This document shows positions 51,767-61,467 of a stretch of DNA of 64,000 nt, one piece after another; the first letter of the stretch is position 1; each line of letters opens with the position of its first letter. The notes under the pieces are model-generated. The model was not told where the DNA came from. It did not search any database and saw only the letters and a list, made by a program, of their open reading frames with translations. The stretch covers positions 247,997 to 311,996 of the forward strand of contig CAZBRD010000005.1 of assembly GCA_964494205.1 (NCBI GenBank), in the 5' to 3' direction. The position numbers were made by a program, and so were the translations under genes. The DNA is from JBBTCX01 sp964494205 (GTDB lineage: Bacteria > Planctomycetota > Phycisphaerae > UBA1845).

Positions 51767-51970
51767 CTACGCCGATTCCTGTGCGGCCTCAGTCTCAGCG
51801 CCTTCGTCAGCGCCATCTTCACCGACAATCGAAGAGCGGACATCGCCACCCGGCGTAACACGCAGCTTAAGTGTCTTGTGCGTCGTAGAGCACGTCATGT
51901 GTATGGTCGTCTCGGGCATGTCAAACGAGTGAGATCCACCGCAGGCAGGACAATCAAATCGGATCAGCAT
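51767..51970 (-). CDS. Small Cys/His protein with zinc-ribbon-like start
   Basis: 67 residues: FDCPACGGSHSFDMPETTIH, a second Cys in MTCSTTHK, then an acidic Asp/Glu/Ala tail. GGAG lies five bases ahead of the ATG. Resembles other short planctomycete zinc-binding proteins; function unknown. Confidence 0.65.
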   Translation of the reverse strand: MLIRFDCPACGGSHSFDMPETTIHMTCSTTHKTLKLRVTPGGDVRSSIVGEDGADEGAETEAAQESA

Positions 51971-52002
51971 GCTCCATCCATCAATGAAAAAAGACTCAAT
52001 GA

Positions 52003-52047
52003 CCTCCCTCTCCCTCTTAGGGAGAGGGTTGGGGTGAGGGTCTCTTG
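52003..52047. repeat. R3 repeat
   Basis: CTCCCTCTCCCTCTTAGGGA followed by GAGGGTTGGGGTGAGGGTCT. Confidence 0.88.
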
Positions 52048-52194
52048 GGCCATCAACACCCGATCTTATTACTGGCCTTCAGAACCTAGACCGCGTTGTT
52101 CGCAGCACAATAGCTTCGGTTGCGGCCCACTGGTCGCGCTCAGTATCATGCCTCGGATTCGCGCGTTCGTCCACCGACCGTCAAGAGACAGAAC

Positions 52195-53463
52195 ATGAAG
52201 CAGGCAGAACCTACTACCCAGTCAAACACCTCGAATCTTGTCATCCGAAACATCGGCGAGTTGCCGGTCATTCCAAAGGGACCGCTCGCAGGCCGCGAGC
52301 AAAGCAAGTTTGAGCGCATCGAATCAGCGGCTATGCACATCGTCGACGGAAAAATCGCGTGGTTCGGCGAAGAACATGATCAACCGAAACCGCCGAAGTG
52401 CGAGGCGGTCGACGCACAGGGCAATTGCGTGATTCCCGGCCTTATCGACTGCCACACGCATACTGTCTTTGCAGGTTCACGAGCCAGCGAATTCGTCGAA
52501 AGAATACAAGGCAAGTCATACACTGAAATCGCTCAACGCGGCGGCGGAATCTGTGTGACCGTTGAAGCGGTCCGCATGGCCACCGTCGAGATGCTGATGG
52601 CCCTGACGTTGCCTCGACTGCGTCGCATGTTGGCCAACGGCGTCACCACGGTCGAGATCAAGAGCGGTTACGGTCTTTCCGTTCCGGACGAGTTGAAAAT
52701 GCTGGAAGTCGTCCGACTCATGCGGGCGATGCAGCCAATCGAAGTCGTCGGAACCTATCTGGCAGCTCACACCTTTCCCCGCGAATATGCGGATCATCAT
52801 GAAAAGTATCTGGAACTAATCTGCAACGAGGCGGTGCTGCGAAGACTCGTAGATGAGAAGATCGCGGAGTTCTGTGACGTCTTTTGCGAAAAGACCGCGT
52901 TCAATCTTGAGCAAACACGAAAGTTGCTGATGGCTGCGAAAAACGCAGGCTTGAAACTAAAAATCCACGCAGACCAGATCACGCAAATTGGCGCAAGCAA
53001 ACTGGCCGCAGAGTTGGGAGCAATATCAGCCGATCATCTTGAGCACATCGATTCCAAGGGAATCGCAGCCATGAAGAAGTCCGGCACGATCGGCGTGCTC
53101 CTGCCGGGTTGTTCGTTCTTCCTAGGTGTTGAGCAAGCGCCAGCCAGAAAACTGCTGGAGGCCGCTGTGCCCGTAGCAGTGGCCACAGACTACAACCCCG
53201 GATCGTCAATGATGGAGTCGCTTCCTCAGGTCATGAACATCGCCTGCACCCAGATGCGCATGACGCCCGCGGAGGTACTTGTGGCTGCCACCTCCAACGC
53301 AGCCGCAGCCTTGGGAAGGCAAGACTTCGTGGGCGCGATCGAAATCGGGATGCGCGCGGATTTGGCAATCCTTGACGTGCCGACTGTCGAACAGTGGATG
53401 TACGAACCTGGCCGAAATTGCGTTTCCAAGGTCATTAAGGCTGGCCGCGTAGTCCACGGCTGA
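52195..53463 (+). CDS. hutI: Imidazolonepropionase
   Basis: 422 residues from ATG 52195 (MKQAEPTTQ). A metal-dependent amidohydrolase opening the imidazolone ring in histidine catabolism. Seen: PGLIDCHTHTVFAGSRASEF with metal His residues, VEIKSGYGLSVPDELKML, LKIHADQITQIG, SADHLEHIDSKGI, and VAVATDYNPGSSMMES. The frame from 52120 adds 25 unlikely residues. hutH and hutU are not in the window. Confidence 0.93.
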   Translation: MKQAEPTTQSNTSNLVIRNIGELPVIPKGPLAGREQSKFERIESAAMHIVDGKIAWFGEEHDQPKPPKCEAVDAQGNCVIPGLIDCHTHTVFAGSRASEFVERIQGKSYTEIAQRGGGICVTVEAVRMATVEMLMALTLPRLRRMLANGVTTVEIKSGYGLSVPDELKMLEVVRLMRAMQPIEVVGTYLAAHTFPREYADHHEKYLELICNEAVLRRLVDEKIAEFCDVFCEKTAFNLEQTRKLLMAAKNAGLKLKIHADQITQIGASKLAAELGAISADHLEHIDSKGIAAMKKSGTIGVLLPGCSFFLGVEQAPARKLLEAAVPVAVATDYNPGSSMMESLPQVMNIACTQMRMTPAEVLVAATSNAAAALGRQDFVGAIEIGMRADLAILDVPTVEQWMYEPGRNCVSKVIKAGRVVHG

Positions 53464-53527
53464 TGTAGCCGCCGCAGCAGGTCGATAGAAGTGAATGTCG
53501 ATAGGTGGCTCGATTTGTGGCGATGAA

Positions 53528-54529
53528 ATGAGTTTGAAGTTTGATCAAGTTCGCATCTGTGTGACGGGTGGCGCGGGTTTCCTTGGTCGCGTCGTTTGCG
53601 AATTGCTCAAGCAGCGCGGCGCGACTTACATCGTCGTACCTCGATCGCGCGAATTCGATCTCACTCGACCCGATGCCGTCCGCCGCATGTTTGACGTCGC
53701 CAAGCCCGATGTGGTCATACACCTTGCGGCTGAGGTCGGCGGAATCGGTGCCAACCAGCGGCACCCTGGCCGGTTCTTCTTCGCCAACATGGCCATGGGC
53801 CTGAACCTGATTGAAGAATCACGTCAGCGCGGTGTTCAGAAGTTTGTACAAGTCGGGTCAGTCTGCGGATATCCCAAGCATTGCCCGGTTCCGTTTCACG
53901 AAGATGAACTGTGGAATGGTTATCCGGAGGAAACCAATGCGCCGTACGGCGTTACCAAACGCGCGCTGGGGGTCATGCTCGAAGCTTACCGGCATGAATA
54001 CAAATTCAACGGCGTTTATTTGGTTCCGGTGAATCTCTATGGTCCCGGCGACAACTTCGATCTACAGCGATCGCATGTGATCCCGGCGCTCATTCGGAAA
54101 TTCTGCGACGCGGTTGACGCGGGTGCGAAACGCGTCGTGTGCTGGGGAACGGGACGAGTGACTCGCGAGTTTCTCTACGTCGACGATGCGGCAGAGGCCA
54201 TCGTTTGCGCGACTGAAATGCACAACGATTCAGCGCCGATCAATCTGGGAACCGGAACCGAGATCGCTATTCATGAACTCGCGCGGCAGATTGCAGTTCT
54301 TTGTGGATTCCAAGGAGAAATTGCCTGGGACCCCACTCAACCCGATGGACAACCCCGCCGGCAACTCGATGTGACTCGCGCTGCACAACTACTGCGCTGG
54401 CAAGCGAAAACCAAACTTACCGACGGCCTCAGAGCCACGATCGAATGGTGGAAATTGAATCGCCATTCGCCGGTGTCGAACGCTCAACGAAATACCAAAG
54501 TGCACAATGACGCACCGGTATTGCACTGA
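53528..54529 (+). CDS. GDP-fucose synthase-like NAD(P) epimerase/reductase
   Basis: 333 residues from ATG 53528. Extended SDR: VRICVTGGAGFLGRVVCELL, VVIHLAAEVGGIGANQRHPG, FVQVGSVCGYPKHCPVPFHE and YGVTKRALGVML with the catalytic YxxxK. These features, plus the FYLD-like VTREFLYVDDAAEA, match GDP-L-fucose synthase (Fcl) and similar GDP-sugar epimerases. Upstream gmd is absent, so exact sugar is unsure. The frame opens at 53495. Confidence 0.9.
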   Translation: MSLKFDQVRICVTGGAGFLGRVVCELLKQRGATYIVVPRSREFDLTRPDAVRRMFDVAKPDVVIHLAAEVGGIGANQRHPGRFFFANMAMGLNLIEESRQRGVQKFVQVGSVCGYPKHCPVPFHEDELWNGYPEETNAPYGVTKRALGVMLEAYRHEYKFNGVYLVPVNLYGPGDNFDLQRSHVIPALIRKFCDAVDAGAKRVVCWGTGRVTREFLYVDDAAEAIVCATEMHNDSAPINLGTGTEIAIHELARQIAVLCGFQGEIAWDPTQPDGQPRRQLDVTRAAQLLRWQAKTKLTDGLRATIEWWKLNRHSPVSNAQRNTKVHNDAPVLH

Positions 54530-54815
54530 CACTACTTATGTGTTCGCTGCCGACAGATCGCCGTAAGAATCAATCATCCCGATTTTGACGTCTTTCGGTG
54601 TAATTGCAGGCATTTGCCAGAATCGCTGTTTTGACATACACTACCGGTCGTTGGATTTGCTGCTGCGGTCGTAGGTCACGGATTTCCTTTCGTTTCCGTC
54701 CTTTTCGCCTGTCTGTTTGCTTCTGACCTCGCGTGCCGGAGCGTCGGCACCTTTGTAGCAGGCCCCGAAAGTAGGATGAGGGCCGCATTGCCCTTTCAAT
54801 ACGGAGAACGAATCA
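54530..54815 (+). promoter_or_regulatory. Long 5' region of the RRM protein gene
   Basis: A TTGACA at 54631-54636 could be a -35, but the -10 at correct spacing is weak (GATTTG). The start is preceded by GGAGAACG. The remaining untranslated leader of over 100 bases is typical of cold-regulated RNA-binding genes (inference). Confidence 0.35.
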
Positions 54816-55232
54816 ATGGGCAAAAAGTTGTATGTCGGAAATCTGAGCTATTCCGTGGAATCGGGAGACCTTGAGCAGCTCTTTTCAGCTCACGGTAAAG
54901 TGGAATCCGCGGAAGTTATTACTGATCGCGCCACGGGAACAAGCAAAGGCTTCGGTTTCGTGGAGATGGGTTCGGATTCAGAAGCACAGGCAGCCATCGC
55001 TGGTCTCAATGGCAGCCAGCTCCAGGGTCGCGCCTTGGCCGTGAACGAAGCACGCCCGAAGGAAGCGCATAGTCGCTCCGGTGGTGGCGGCGGCGGCGGT
55101 CGCGGCGGTTATGGCGGCGGCGGTGGAGGTGGTGGTCGCGGTGGCTACGGTGGTGGTGGAGGCGGCGGCGGTGGCCGTGGCGATCGTCGCGATCGCGGCG
55201 GCGATCGTGGTGGTGACCGCGGCGGCTGGTAA
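54816..55232 (+). CDS. Gly-rich RNA-binding protein with one RRM
   Basis: 138 residues. RRM at 3-80: KKLYVGNLSYSVESGDLEQL (RNP2 LYVGNL), KGFGFVEM (RNP1), then QLQGRALAVNEARPKE. The C-terminal ~55 residues are Gly/Arg repeats (GGGGGRGGYGGG, RGGDRGGDR). Common in cyanobacteria and Planctomycetota, often cold-induced. Not part of an operon; a clear terminator follows. Confidence 0.95.
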   Translation: MGKKLYVGNLSYSVESGDLEQLFSAHGKVESAEVITDRATGTSKGFGFVEMGSDSEAQAAIAGLNGSQLQGRALAVNEARPKEAHSRSGGGGGGGRGGYGGGGGGGGRGGYGGGGGGGGGRGDRRDRGGDRGGDRGGW

Positions 55233-55294
55233 CTACACGCATCCAGAGGTCGAGTAATCCCGCTTGGGACTAATTCGGCTCAATGACAAAAACT

Positions 55295-55343
55295 AGACGG
55301 GGCGCGAGTTCGATTCGAACCGCGCCCCGTTTGCTTTTTTGTG
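55295..55343 (+). terminator. Intrinsic terminator between RRM and sdhB genes
   Basis: ACGGGGCGCG...CGCGCCCCGT stem, about 11 pairs with an AGTTCGATTCGAAC loop that itself is palindromic, then TTTGCTTTTTT. Also the end region of the convergent sdh operon. Confidence 0.8.
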
Positions 55344-55357
55344 AATTCGAAAGACGC

Positions 55358-56152
55358 CTAGCGGCCGAACAGTTGACGAATCTTATGCACGGTCACGTCG
55401 CGGCCTGCCTTGGCGATGGAAGTCGTGAGCGGGATATCTTTCGGGCAAACCTTCACGCAGTTCTGACTGTTGCCGCAATCGACGACACCGCCTTGGCCGC
55501 TTAGAACTTCGAGACGCGCATCGGCATCGACTTTGGCGGTCGGGTGTTCGTTGAACAGAACCGCTTGCGCGATGGCGGCGGGACCGATGAACGCGGAGCG
55601 GTCGTTGATCTGTGGACATGCTTCGGTGCAGCAACCGCATGTCATGCAGCGCGAGACCGGATACATCTCCTCTTGCTCTTTGTTCGTGATTCGAGGTCCG
55701 GCGCCGAGGTAATGATAGCCGTCTACCTGCACCCACGCTTTGATGCGCTTGAGGTTTTCGAACATCTGCTTGCGATTGACCACAAGATCGCGAATAACCG
55801 GGAACTTCGTCATCGGCCGTAGTTCGATGCCATCTACCGAATCTTTGAGAAGCGGCTCGATGAGCGCCGAGCATGCTTGACGCACGCGGCCGTTGATGAC
55901 CATCGTGCAAGCACCGCACACTTCTTCGAGGCAATTGCAATCGAAGGCGACGGGCGTGGTGTGGTGATGATCGGTAGTCACAGGGTTGGCCGCGATTCGC
56001 TGGAGCACGGTGGTGACGTTCATGCCGATTTCATGCTCGACGTTGAACGTCTCCCAATGGGAACCAGAGTGGTCGTTCTCCTGACGAAGAACTTTCACCT
56101 TGATCGTCTCGGAATGCGAATCGTGATGATGCGAGTGATTGTCGTGTGCCAT
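55358..56152 (-). CDS. sdhB: Succinate dehydrogenase iron-sulfur subunit
   Basis: 264 residues. [2Fe-2S] ligands in FDCNCLEEVCGACTMVINGR and RQAC; [4Fe-4S]/[3Fe-4S] ligands in CMTCGCCTEACPQ and NSQNCVKVCPKDIP. His-rich N-terminus (HDNHSHHHDSHSE) is unusual. Transfers electrons between FAD in SdhA and the cytochrome b. Gene order sdhC-sdhA-sdhB on the minus strand. Confidence 0.95.
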   Translation of the reverse strand: MAHDNHSHHHDSHSETIKVKVLRQENDHSGSHWETFNVEHEIGMNVTTVLQRIAANPVTTDHHHTTPVAFDCNCLEEVCGACTMVINGRVRQACSALIEPLLKDSVDGIELRPMTKFPVIRDLVVNRKQMFENLKRIKAWVQVDGYHYLGAGPRITNKEQEEMYPVSRCMTCGCCTEACPQINDRSAFIGPAAIAQAVLFNEHPTAKVDADARLEVLSGQGGVVDCGNSQNCVKVCPKDIPLTTSIAKAGRDVTVHKIRQLFGR

Positions 56153-56235
56153 AGTCTGCTCTGAAAAATCGGGCAGTTTAATTATCTCATTGAGTTAATC
56201 AGTATCCGAATTAATCGGCTTTTCGTCCTGCCGCG

Positions 56236-58227
56236 TCAATGACTACCCGCCGTCGCCATCGCCGGGCTCTCTTTTTTTGGCGGTTGGCCGCCGTACGTTT
56301 CCTTCCATGTTTTGTCGATGATTTCCGCACCCTTGAGACCATACGTTCGCGGACGCGGCGGAATGAGCGTCGTGTCGACCGCTTCGTACGAAAGCACCGG
56401 ACCTTCCGGCGTGTTGGTGGCGATGGTTGACGTCAGCCACTTCTCCGTCTGTTTCTTGAATTCCAGACACCACTGATCGGCCTGTTTCTTTAGCTCGGCG
56501 GGATTGTCAGCCGTCGGTCCCTTAATCAGGAAGTCCGGTTTGAAGTGGGCGCCGCGACATTCGTCACGCTGCAACGCGCCTTGGGCTACGATTCGCGAAA
56601 TCAAAATCATGTCGCCTAAAGCACGCGTGAAGCTGAGGTTTTGATTCGTCCAGTTGCCTTTGTCGGCCATCTTTACGCGCTTGTAGCGATCTTCCAATTC
56701 CGAAATCTTGTCGAGGCAAGTCTTGATGTCCTTATTGACGCGAACCACTGTGCAGGTGCGAGTCATCCACTCGCCGAGTTCATCGTGCAGCTTGTATGGA
56801 TTCTCATTGCCTTCGTTGTTGACCAGAGAATCCATGTGCTGCTTGTGTGATTTTATCGCGCCGTCGAAGAGGCTCTGCGGTTGGTCTTCGGCTTTGCCAT
56901 GCTTAAGCGACTTCAACCAGTTTTCGATCGAGGGCGCATTGATTAGGCCAGCGAAGATGCAGCTGAGCAGAGAGTTCGCGCCAAGGCGATTGGCGCCGTG
57001 GTATTGGTAGTCTGCTTCGCCGAGCGCGAAGATGCCGGGCACGTTGGTATGTTGATTTCGCGGCGAACCCTCCACGAGGCCGCCGGTTTTCTCGTTCTTT
57101 TCGTAGTCAACCCACAGACCACCCATCGTGTAGTGCACGGCTGGGAAAATCTTCATCGGAACTTCGCGCGGGTTGACACCTTGGAACTTCTCGTAGATTT
57201 CGAGAATGCCGTCGAGCTTTTTCTTGTTCGCGTCGGAAAGCTCAGTCACGTCGAGATAAACGCAGAGTCGGTTTTTCTCGGCGCTTAACCCCTGATTGAC
57301 GCAGACATCGAAAATTTCGCGCGTCGCGATATCGCGCGGCACCAGATTTCCGTACTTGGGATATCGCTCTTCGAGGAAGTAGTATCGTTCCGAAGCGGGA
57401 ATCGATAGTGGATCGCGTGTGTCCTGTGGTTTCTTCGGTACCCAGACACGGCCACCCTCGCCGCGAGCGGATTCGCTCATCAGTCGCAATTTATCTGTGC
57501 CCGGAATGGCTGTGGGGTGCACCTGAATGAACTCGCCGTTGCCGTATTTGCACCCGGCTTTGAACGCTCGCGCGCCTGCGCCCCCCGTGCAGACCATCGA
57601 CATGGTGCTGCGGCCGAAGATGAGTCCATTGCCGCCAGTCGCAAGCACAACTGCGTCGGACTTGAACGCACGCATTTCCATGTTGAACATGTCTTGCGCG
57701 ACGACCCCGCGACATTGGCCTTTGTCATCGATGATTGGGCCGAGGAATTCCCAAAACTCGTATTTCGTGACGAGGCCTTCCGCTTCCCAGCGGCGAACTT
57801 GTTCATCGAGTGAGTAAAGAATCTGTTGACCGGTGGTCGCGCCGGCGAACGAAGTACGCTTGAACAGCGTCCCTCCGAACCGACGCTGATCGCGGAAACC
57901 TTCGGGCGTGCGGTTGAACGGCACGCCGATGCGATCGAGCAGGTCGATGATGCGCGGGGCATCGTAGCACATGTCGCGGACGGGCGGCTGATGCTGAAGG
58001 AAGTCGCCGCCGTAGACGGTATCATCAAAATGTAGCCACTCGTTGTCGCCCTGCTGCCGCGTGAGGTCGTTGACCGAATTGATCCCGCCCTGCGCGCAAA
58101 CGCTGTGCGACCGCTTAACCGGCACCATGCTGATCAAGTCAACATGGATTCCCAATTCAGCGAGCTTCATGGCGGCTGATAGCCCGCCCAATCCTCCGCC
58201 GACGATGACAACAGATTGCTTGGCCAT
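56236..58227 (-). CDS. sdhA: Succinate dehydrogenase/fumarate reductase flavoprotein subunit
   Basis: 663 residues from ATG 58227 (MAKQSVVIVGGGLGGLSAAM). FAD site VIVGGGLGGLSAA; SHSVCAQGGINS with the flavin His; MFNMEMRAFKSDAVVLATGG; catalytic segment with HTPE-like GEGGRVWVPK; and RLGANSLLSCIFAG. Oxidises succinate to fumarate. Frame opens at 58275. Confidence 0.96.
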   Translation of the reverse strand: MAKQSVVIVGGGLGGLSAAMKLAELGIHVDLISMVPVKRSHSVCAQGGINSVNDLTRQQGDNEWLHFDDTVYGGDFLQHQPPVRDMCYDAPRIIDLLDRIGVPFNRTPEGFRDQRRFGGTLFKRTSFAGATTGQQILYSLDEQVRRWEAEGLVTKYEFWEFLGPIIDDKGQCRGVVAQDMFNMEMRAFKSDAVVLATGGNGLIFGRSTMSMVCTGGAGARAFKAGCKYGNGEFIQVHPTAIPGTDKLRLMSESARGEGGRVWVPKKPQDTRDPLSIPASERYYFLEERYPKYGNLVPRDIATREIFDVCVNQGLSAEKNRLCVYLDVTELSDANKKKLDGILEIYEKFQGVNPREVPMKIFPAVHYTMGGLWVDYEKNEKTGGLVEGSPRNQHTNVPGIFALGEADYQYHGANRLGANSLLSCIFAGLINAPSIENWLKSLKHGKAEDQPQSLFDGAIKSHKQHMDSLVNNEGNENPYKLHDELGEWMTRTCTVVRVNKDIKTCLDKISELEDRYKRVKMADKGNWTNQNLSFTRALGDMILISRIVAQGALQRDECRGAHFKPDFLIKGPTADNPAELKKQADQWCLEFKKQTEKWLTSTIATNTPEGPVLSYEAVDTTLIPPRPRTYGLKGAEIIDKTWKETYGGQPPKKESPAMATAGSH

Positions 58228-58311
58228 GCTTATTCGTTCACTCGTATTCTGTACCGTCGTGGACGCATGCCACAACCTAGTACAAACTTTTGATCAACTC
58301 TCATTCAACTT

Positions 58312-59049
58312 TCAGTGTCCGTCAGCGCTCGCATGCTTGGTAGCGGGCGAGGTAGTCGCTGGGGCATCCGTCTTCAGCATTTTGAAACCCGAGAGCGCCC
58401 CGAGGCCAACCAATCCCAGTAGTACGCCAAAGGTCGCACATACATAACCTGCTGTGCGTTGTGTAGACGGTCGAATGGTTATGCCCCACGTAATCAACGC
58501 CGTCCAAATGCCGTTGGCGAGGTGGAAGACGCTGGCGATGATCCCAATCGCGTAAACCGGTGCAATCCACCAAGCAGCTTGAAGCGCGATGGCGGCTGTC
58601 TGCGGAGCGTTGTGCGGGTCGAATTTCTCACCGCCAAATTCTTTTGGACCAAGCCAATGCATGTGATAGACGTGGTAAAAAACGAATACAAAGGCGATGT
58701 AGCCTGTTAGTCGCTGGAGCGTGTAGCGAACGTTCCCGCCGTATCGATATAGTTGTACGTTCGATTTGCTGGTGAACGCAATCTGAAATCCAACCAAAAC
58801 GTGAAACATCAGCGGAAGGAAAATGAAAACTACCTCAACAGGCAGCAGTAGCGGACCAAGGGAGTGAATCCGGTCGACTGCTTTCTGGAATTCCTGAGGG
58901 CCTGAGAGGACAGACGCATTGGTTAGCAAGTGCACAACCAGAAATGCACCGATGGGCACCAGCCCGGACAACGAATGCAGTCGTCGAATGAGAAAGTAAT
59001 GCTTATCGACAAACGAGACCGACTCGGTCTTCGCATGATGATCGGACAC
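58312..59049 (-). CDS. sdhC: Succinate dehydrogenase cytochrome b558 subunit
   Basis: 245 residues from a GTG at 59049, preceded by GGAGGT with five bases spacing, a textbook ribosome-binding site; the 70 residues upstream to 59259 are not part of the protein. Five membrane helices, with heme-ligand His in FLVVHLLTNAS and FYHVYHMHWLG. The di-heme b558 type of B. subtilis and epsilonproteobacteria (family knowledge). Confidence 0.92.
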   Translation of the reverse strand: MSDHHAKTESVSFVDKHYFLIRRLHSLSGLVPIGAFLVVHLLTNASVLSGPQEFQKAVDRIHSLGPLLLPVEVVFIFLPLMFHVLVGFQIAFTSKSNVQLYRYGGNVRYTLQRLTGYIAFVFVFYHVYHMHWLGPKEFGGEKFDPHNAPQTAAIALQAAWWIAPVYAIGIIASVFHLANGIWTALITWGITIRPSTQRTAGYVCATFGVLLGLVGLGALSGFKMLKTDAPATTSPATKHASADGH

Positions 59050-59249
59050 TGACGACCTCCACTCGAACCACGTAGGTCCATCGCCATCCGTTCTGCCAAC
59101 CGCGCCCGATGAACAGATCGCGAGCTTTCCTAAGGCTTCCATCGGATTATAGTAAGCAGGTGCACTAAAGCAACGGGATTGCCGTATCACGGATTTGCCT
59201 GATGCAATCCTCCGATGCAACCAGCGCGCAGCTCTCAAAGGTCTTGTCC

Positions 59250-59771
59250 ATGAGCACAAAGGAGAACTCTAACTTCAGCCATCAGAACGCATGGACCATA
59301 CGGCCCAAGAGTCCGGCGAGGACGCGTATGCGGGCGGCGGCTGTCTTGGTTCCTTGTCTTGTCTTGCTTGGACTTGCCATTTGGCTGCGACCGGATTCGG
59401 CGAGGTTCGGCACGCACAAGCAATTAGGCATGCTGCTTGGCCAGCATCCGCTTCCTCCCTGCACGATGATTACTTTTTTCGGATATCCATGCCCTACGTG
59501 CGGCATGACTACTGCGTTCGCGCATACGGTTCGTGCCCAATTCATATCCGCCTTCATCGCCCAACCGGCTGGACTTTTCTTAGCGCTTTTGACCATCGCT
59601 ACGGCTGTGGGCTCCGCACGCGTGCTGTTTACGGGTCGCCCGTTTGAATTTCGATCGCGGAGATTGAGTGCCGGATGGGGTGCTGTGATTATTGTCGCCA
59701 TCCTTCTGGCGGGTTGGGCGTTCAAGTTGATCCTTGGGCTTATCAGCGGTACGCTGCCTGCTCGTCCATGA
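59250..59771 (+). CDS. DUF2752 membrane protein
   Basis: 173 residues from ATG 59250. Helices AAAVLVPCLVLLGLAIWL, FLALLTIATAVGSARVLF and VIIVAILLAGWAFKLILGL with the family motif FGYPCPTCGMTTAFAH. Function unknown; the PCPxCGMTTA motif could bind a metal or heme. Divergent from sdhC, sharing its promoter region. Confidence 0.9.
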   Translation: MSTKENSNFSHQNAWTIRPKSPARTRMRAAAVLVPCLVLLGLAIWLRPDSARFGTHKQLGMLLGQHPLPPCTMITFFGYPCPTCGMTTAFAHTVRAQFISAFIAQPAGLFLALLTIATAVGSARVLFTGRPFEFRSRRLSAGWGAVIIVAILLAGWAFKLILGLISGTLPARP

Positions 59772-59863
59772 CCTCGCGCGGTGTGGAATGCATCGGCTCA
59801 TCGATACGTGTCGATTCAGCCGGTTGGCAAACCTTGATCCATCTGTACAACGGAACTAGCGAC

Positions 59864-60508
59864 ATGACTGGATTTTCCCGCATCGGCACCCTATTGGGAC
59901 TCAGTTGCCTCTTGAGTTGCACTGGCTGCAACATAGTCATGCCGATCATGTTCATCGCTGACCCGAAGCAGAAGGTCACCGCCGAATTCGACAAGCTTCC
60001 GGGTAGTCGCGCGGTTGTGCTGATCGATACCGACCAGTCAACGCGGTTTGATTACCCCCATGCCCGGCTCGAACTGGCTACGCATTTGTCTGACAAGCTA
60101 AAAACGGAGCTAACCCAGCGTGAGGCGGGCACGGACCTGGTGAGTCCTCGCGATGTGGAGGACTTCCTACAGAAAAACCCGAGCGCACAGGTGGACACGA
60201 CGCGCGTGGGCCGGCAGTTCAAGGCAGATTATGTGATTTTCGTCGAAGTGTACGAGTTTCAATTCCGCAGCCCGGAACACCCACAGCTGTTGCAGGGGCG
60301 GATCAATGCTTCGGTGACAGTGCATGACACTCGTTTATCCGAGAAGCAAACTCCCAGATTTGCTCTTGCGCCGGTTACGTGCATGTACCCCGAGGGTGGA
60401 CCCATCCTGATGAACGCCACCAACTCACTGAGCATTCGCGAGGCAACGTACCAGCTTTTCGCTGAGAAAGTTGCGAAAAAGTTCTATGAACATACGGCAG
60501 AGAACTAA
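59864..60508 (+). CDS. Predicted lipoprotein (paralogue 1)
   Basis: 214 residues from ATG 59864. Signal with lipobox-like LGLSCLLSCTGC. Mature part: QKVTAEFDKLPGSRAVVLID, RLELATHLSDKLKTELTQRE, FLQKNPSAQVDTTRVGRQFK, DYVIFVEVYEFQFRSPEHPQ. Shares length, order and the initial V-A-V-L-I-D/DxTxH pattern with the next gene, so they are tandem paralogues. No enzyme family identified. Confidence 0.78.
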   Translation: MTGFSRIGTLLGLSCLLSCTGCNIVMPIMFIADPKQKVTAEFDKLPGSRAVVLIDTDQSTRFDYPHARLELATHLSDKLKTELTQREAGTDLVSPRDVEDFLQKNPSAQVDTTRVGRQFKADYVIFVEVYEFQFRSPEHPQLLQGRINASVTVHDTRLSEKQTPRFALAPVTCMYPEGGPILMNATNSLSIREATYQLFAEKVAKKFYEHTAEN

Positions 60509-60515
60509 TACAGAC

Positions 60516-61247
60516 ATGCGGCAAACTTATCTGTTTCAACTGATTCAATCGCACTTGCCGGGGCGCGGGGGTTCCTCGGTGTTGCAGCCGGTCCTTCGTC
60601 TATCCCTGATACATTCGGTTCTGATCGGCGCCATGTCCCTCCTGCTGTTGCCAGGATGTACTCACCTAGTTGGTGCAATGACCGCCGTTGGCGCGAAGGA
60701 TAAGAAAGTCAAGGCGCAGTACTATCTCACTGAAGGGCCCATCCTGATTCTGGTAGACGATACGAATCACCTGATCGATTGGCCGGCAGCGCCGCAAAAA
60801 CTCATGGATGAGTTAAGCCAACAACTCCTCAGGCACAAGGCCGCTGTAAAGGTTGTTCCGCGCGAGACCCTCGAAAACTTGAAACTTGGCGTCGCCGACT
60901 TCGACAAGAAGAGCGCCCGCGAAATCGGGGAGTTGGCGGGGGCGGATCAGATCATATGGATCGAGACCCAGAACTTCCTTGCGACTGACGAAGTGGATGA
61001 GTCGTCCGAAGCGGCTCTTTGGACTGTTACCGTCAAGGTGCTTAATGCAAAGGAAAAGAAAGATCGGGCGGCAGTTCGCCTGTGGCCAACCGGAGCGGCC
61101 GGGGCACCGCTAAACGTTCGAATGACGGCGGCTACGGCGTTGCGGTTAAAAACGCGCGACGCGGTTTCGGAAGGTCTGGCGAATATGCTGGCGATTGACA
61201 TCACCAAGCTGTTTTGTGACCACAAAGAAAGCGATTTCGAAACTTGA
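60516..61247 (+). CDS. Predicted lipoprotein (paralogue 2)
   Basis: 243 residues from ATG 60516. A long N-terminal part precedes the signal helix LIHSVLIGAMSLLLLPGC, with lipobox LLPGC. Mature part parallels paralogue 1: KVKAQYYLTEGPILILVDDT, QQLLRHKAAVKVVPRETLEN, DFDKKSAREIGELAGADQII and ETQNFLATDEVDES. Possibly an outer-membrane-facing transport or secretion accessory; unproven. Confidence 0.78.
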   Translation: MRQTYLFQLIQSHLPGRGGSSVLQPVLRLSLIHSVLIGAMSLLLLPGCTHLVGAMTAVGAKDKKVKAQYYLTEGPILILVDDTNHLIDWPAAPQKLMDELSQQLLRHKAAVKVVPRETLENLKLGVADFDKKSAREIGELAGADQIIWIETQNFLATDEVDESSEAALWTVTVKVLNAKEKKDRAAVRLWPTGAAGAPLNVRMTAATALRLKTRDAVSEGLANMLAIDITKLFCDHKESDFET

Positions 61248-61467
61248 TATCGCCGTTCGCGATCGCACATAACTCCATTCTTCTAAATTAGTTAAAGTAA
61301 CATACGAGCATACCCTTGGCATGGGCACGGTTGGGGACCGCGCGATGTTGGGAACGGAATTGCCGTTAAGGAAACCGAACTAATTCCGGCGAGGGGTCGA
61401 TAAACGTCATTACGAAAACCTATGATGACGTTGTTTGCCCGGGCAAACGAACGACGGGAGTCGCCGA

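Noticed and set aside
59050..59259. Long N-terminal extension of sdhC
   Set aside because: GGAGGT five bases ahead of GTG 59049 and the family length favour the shorter protein.
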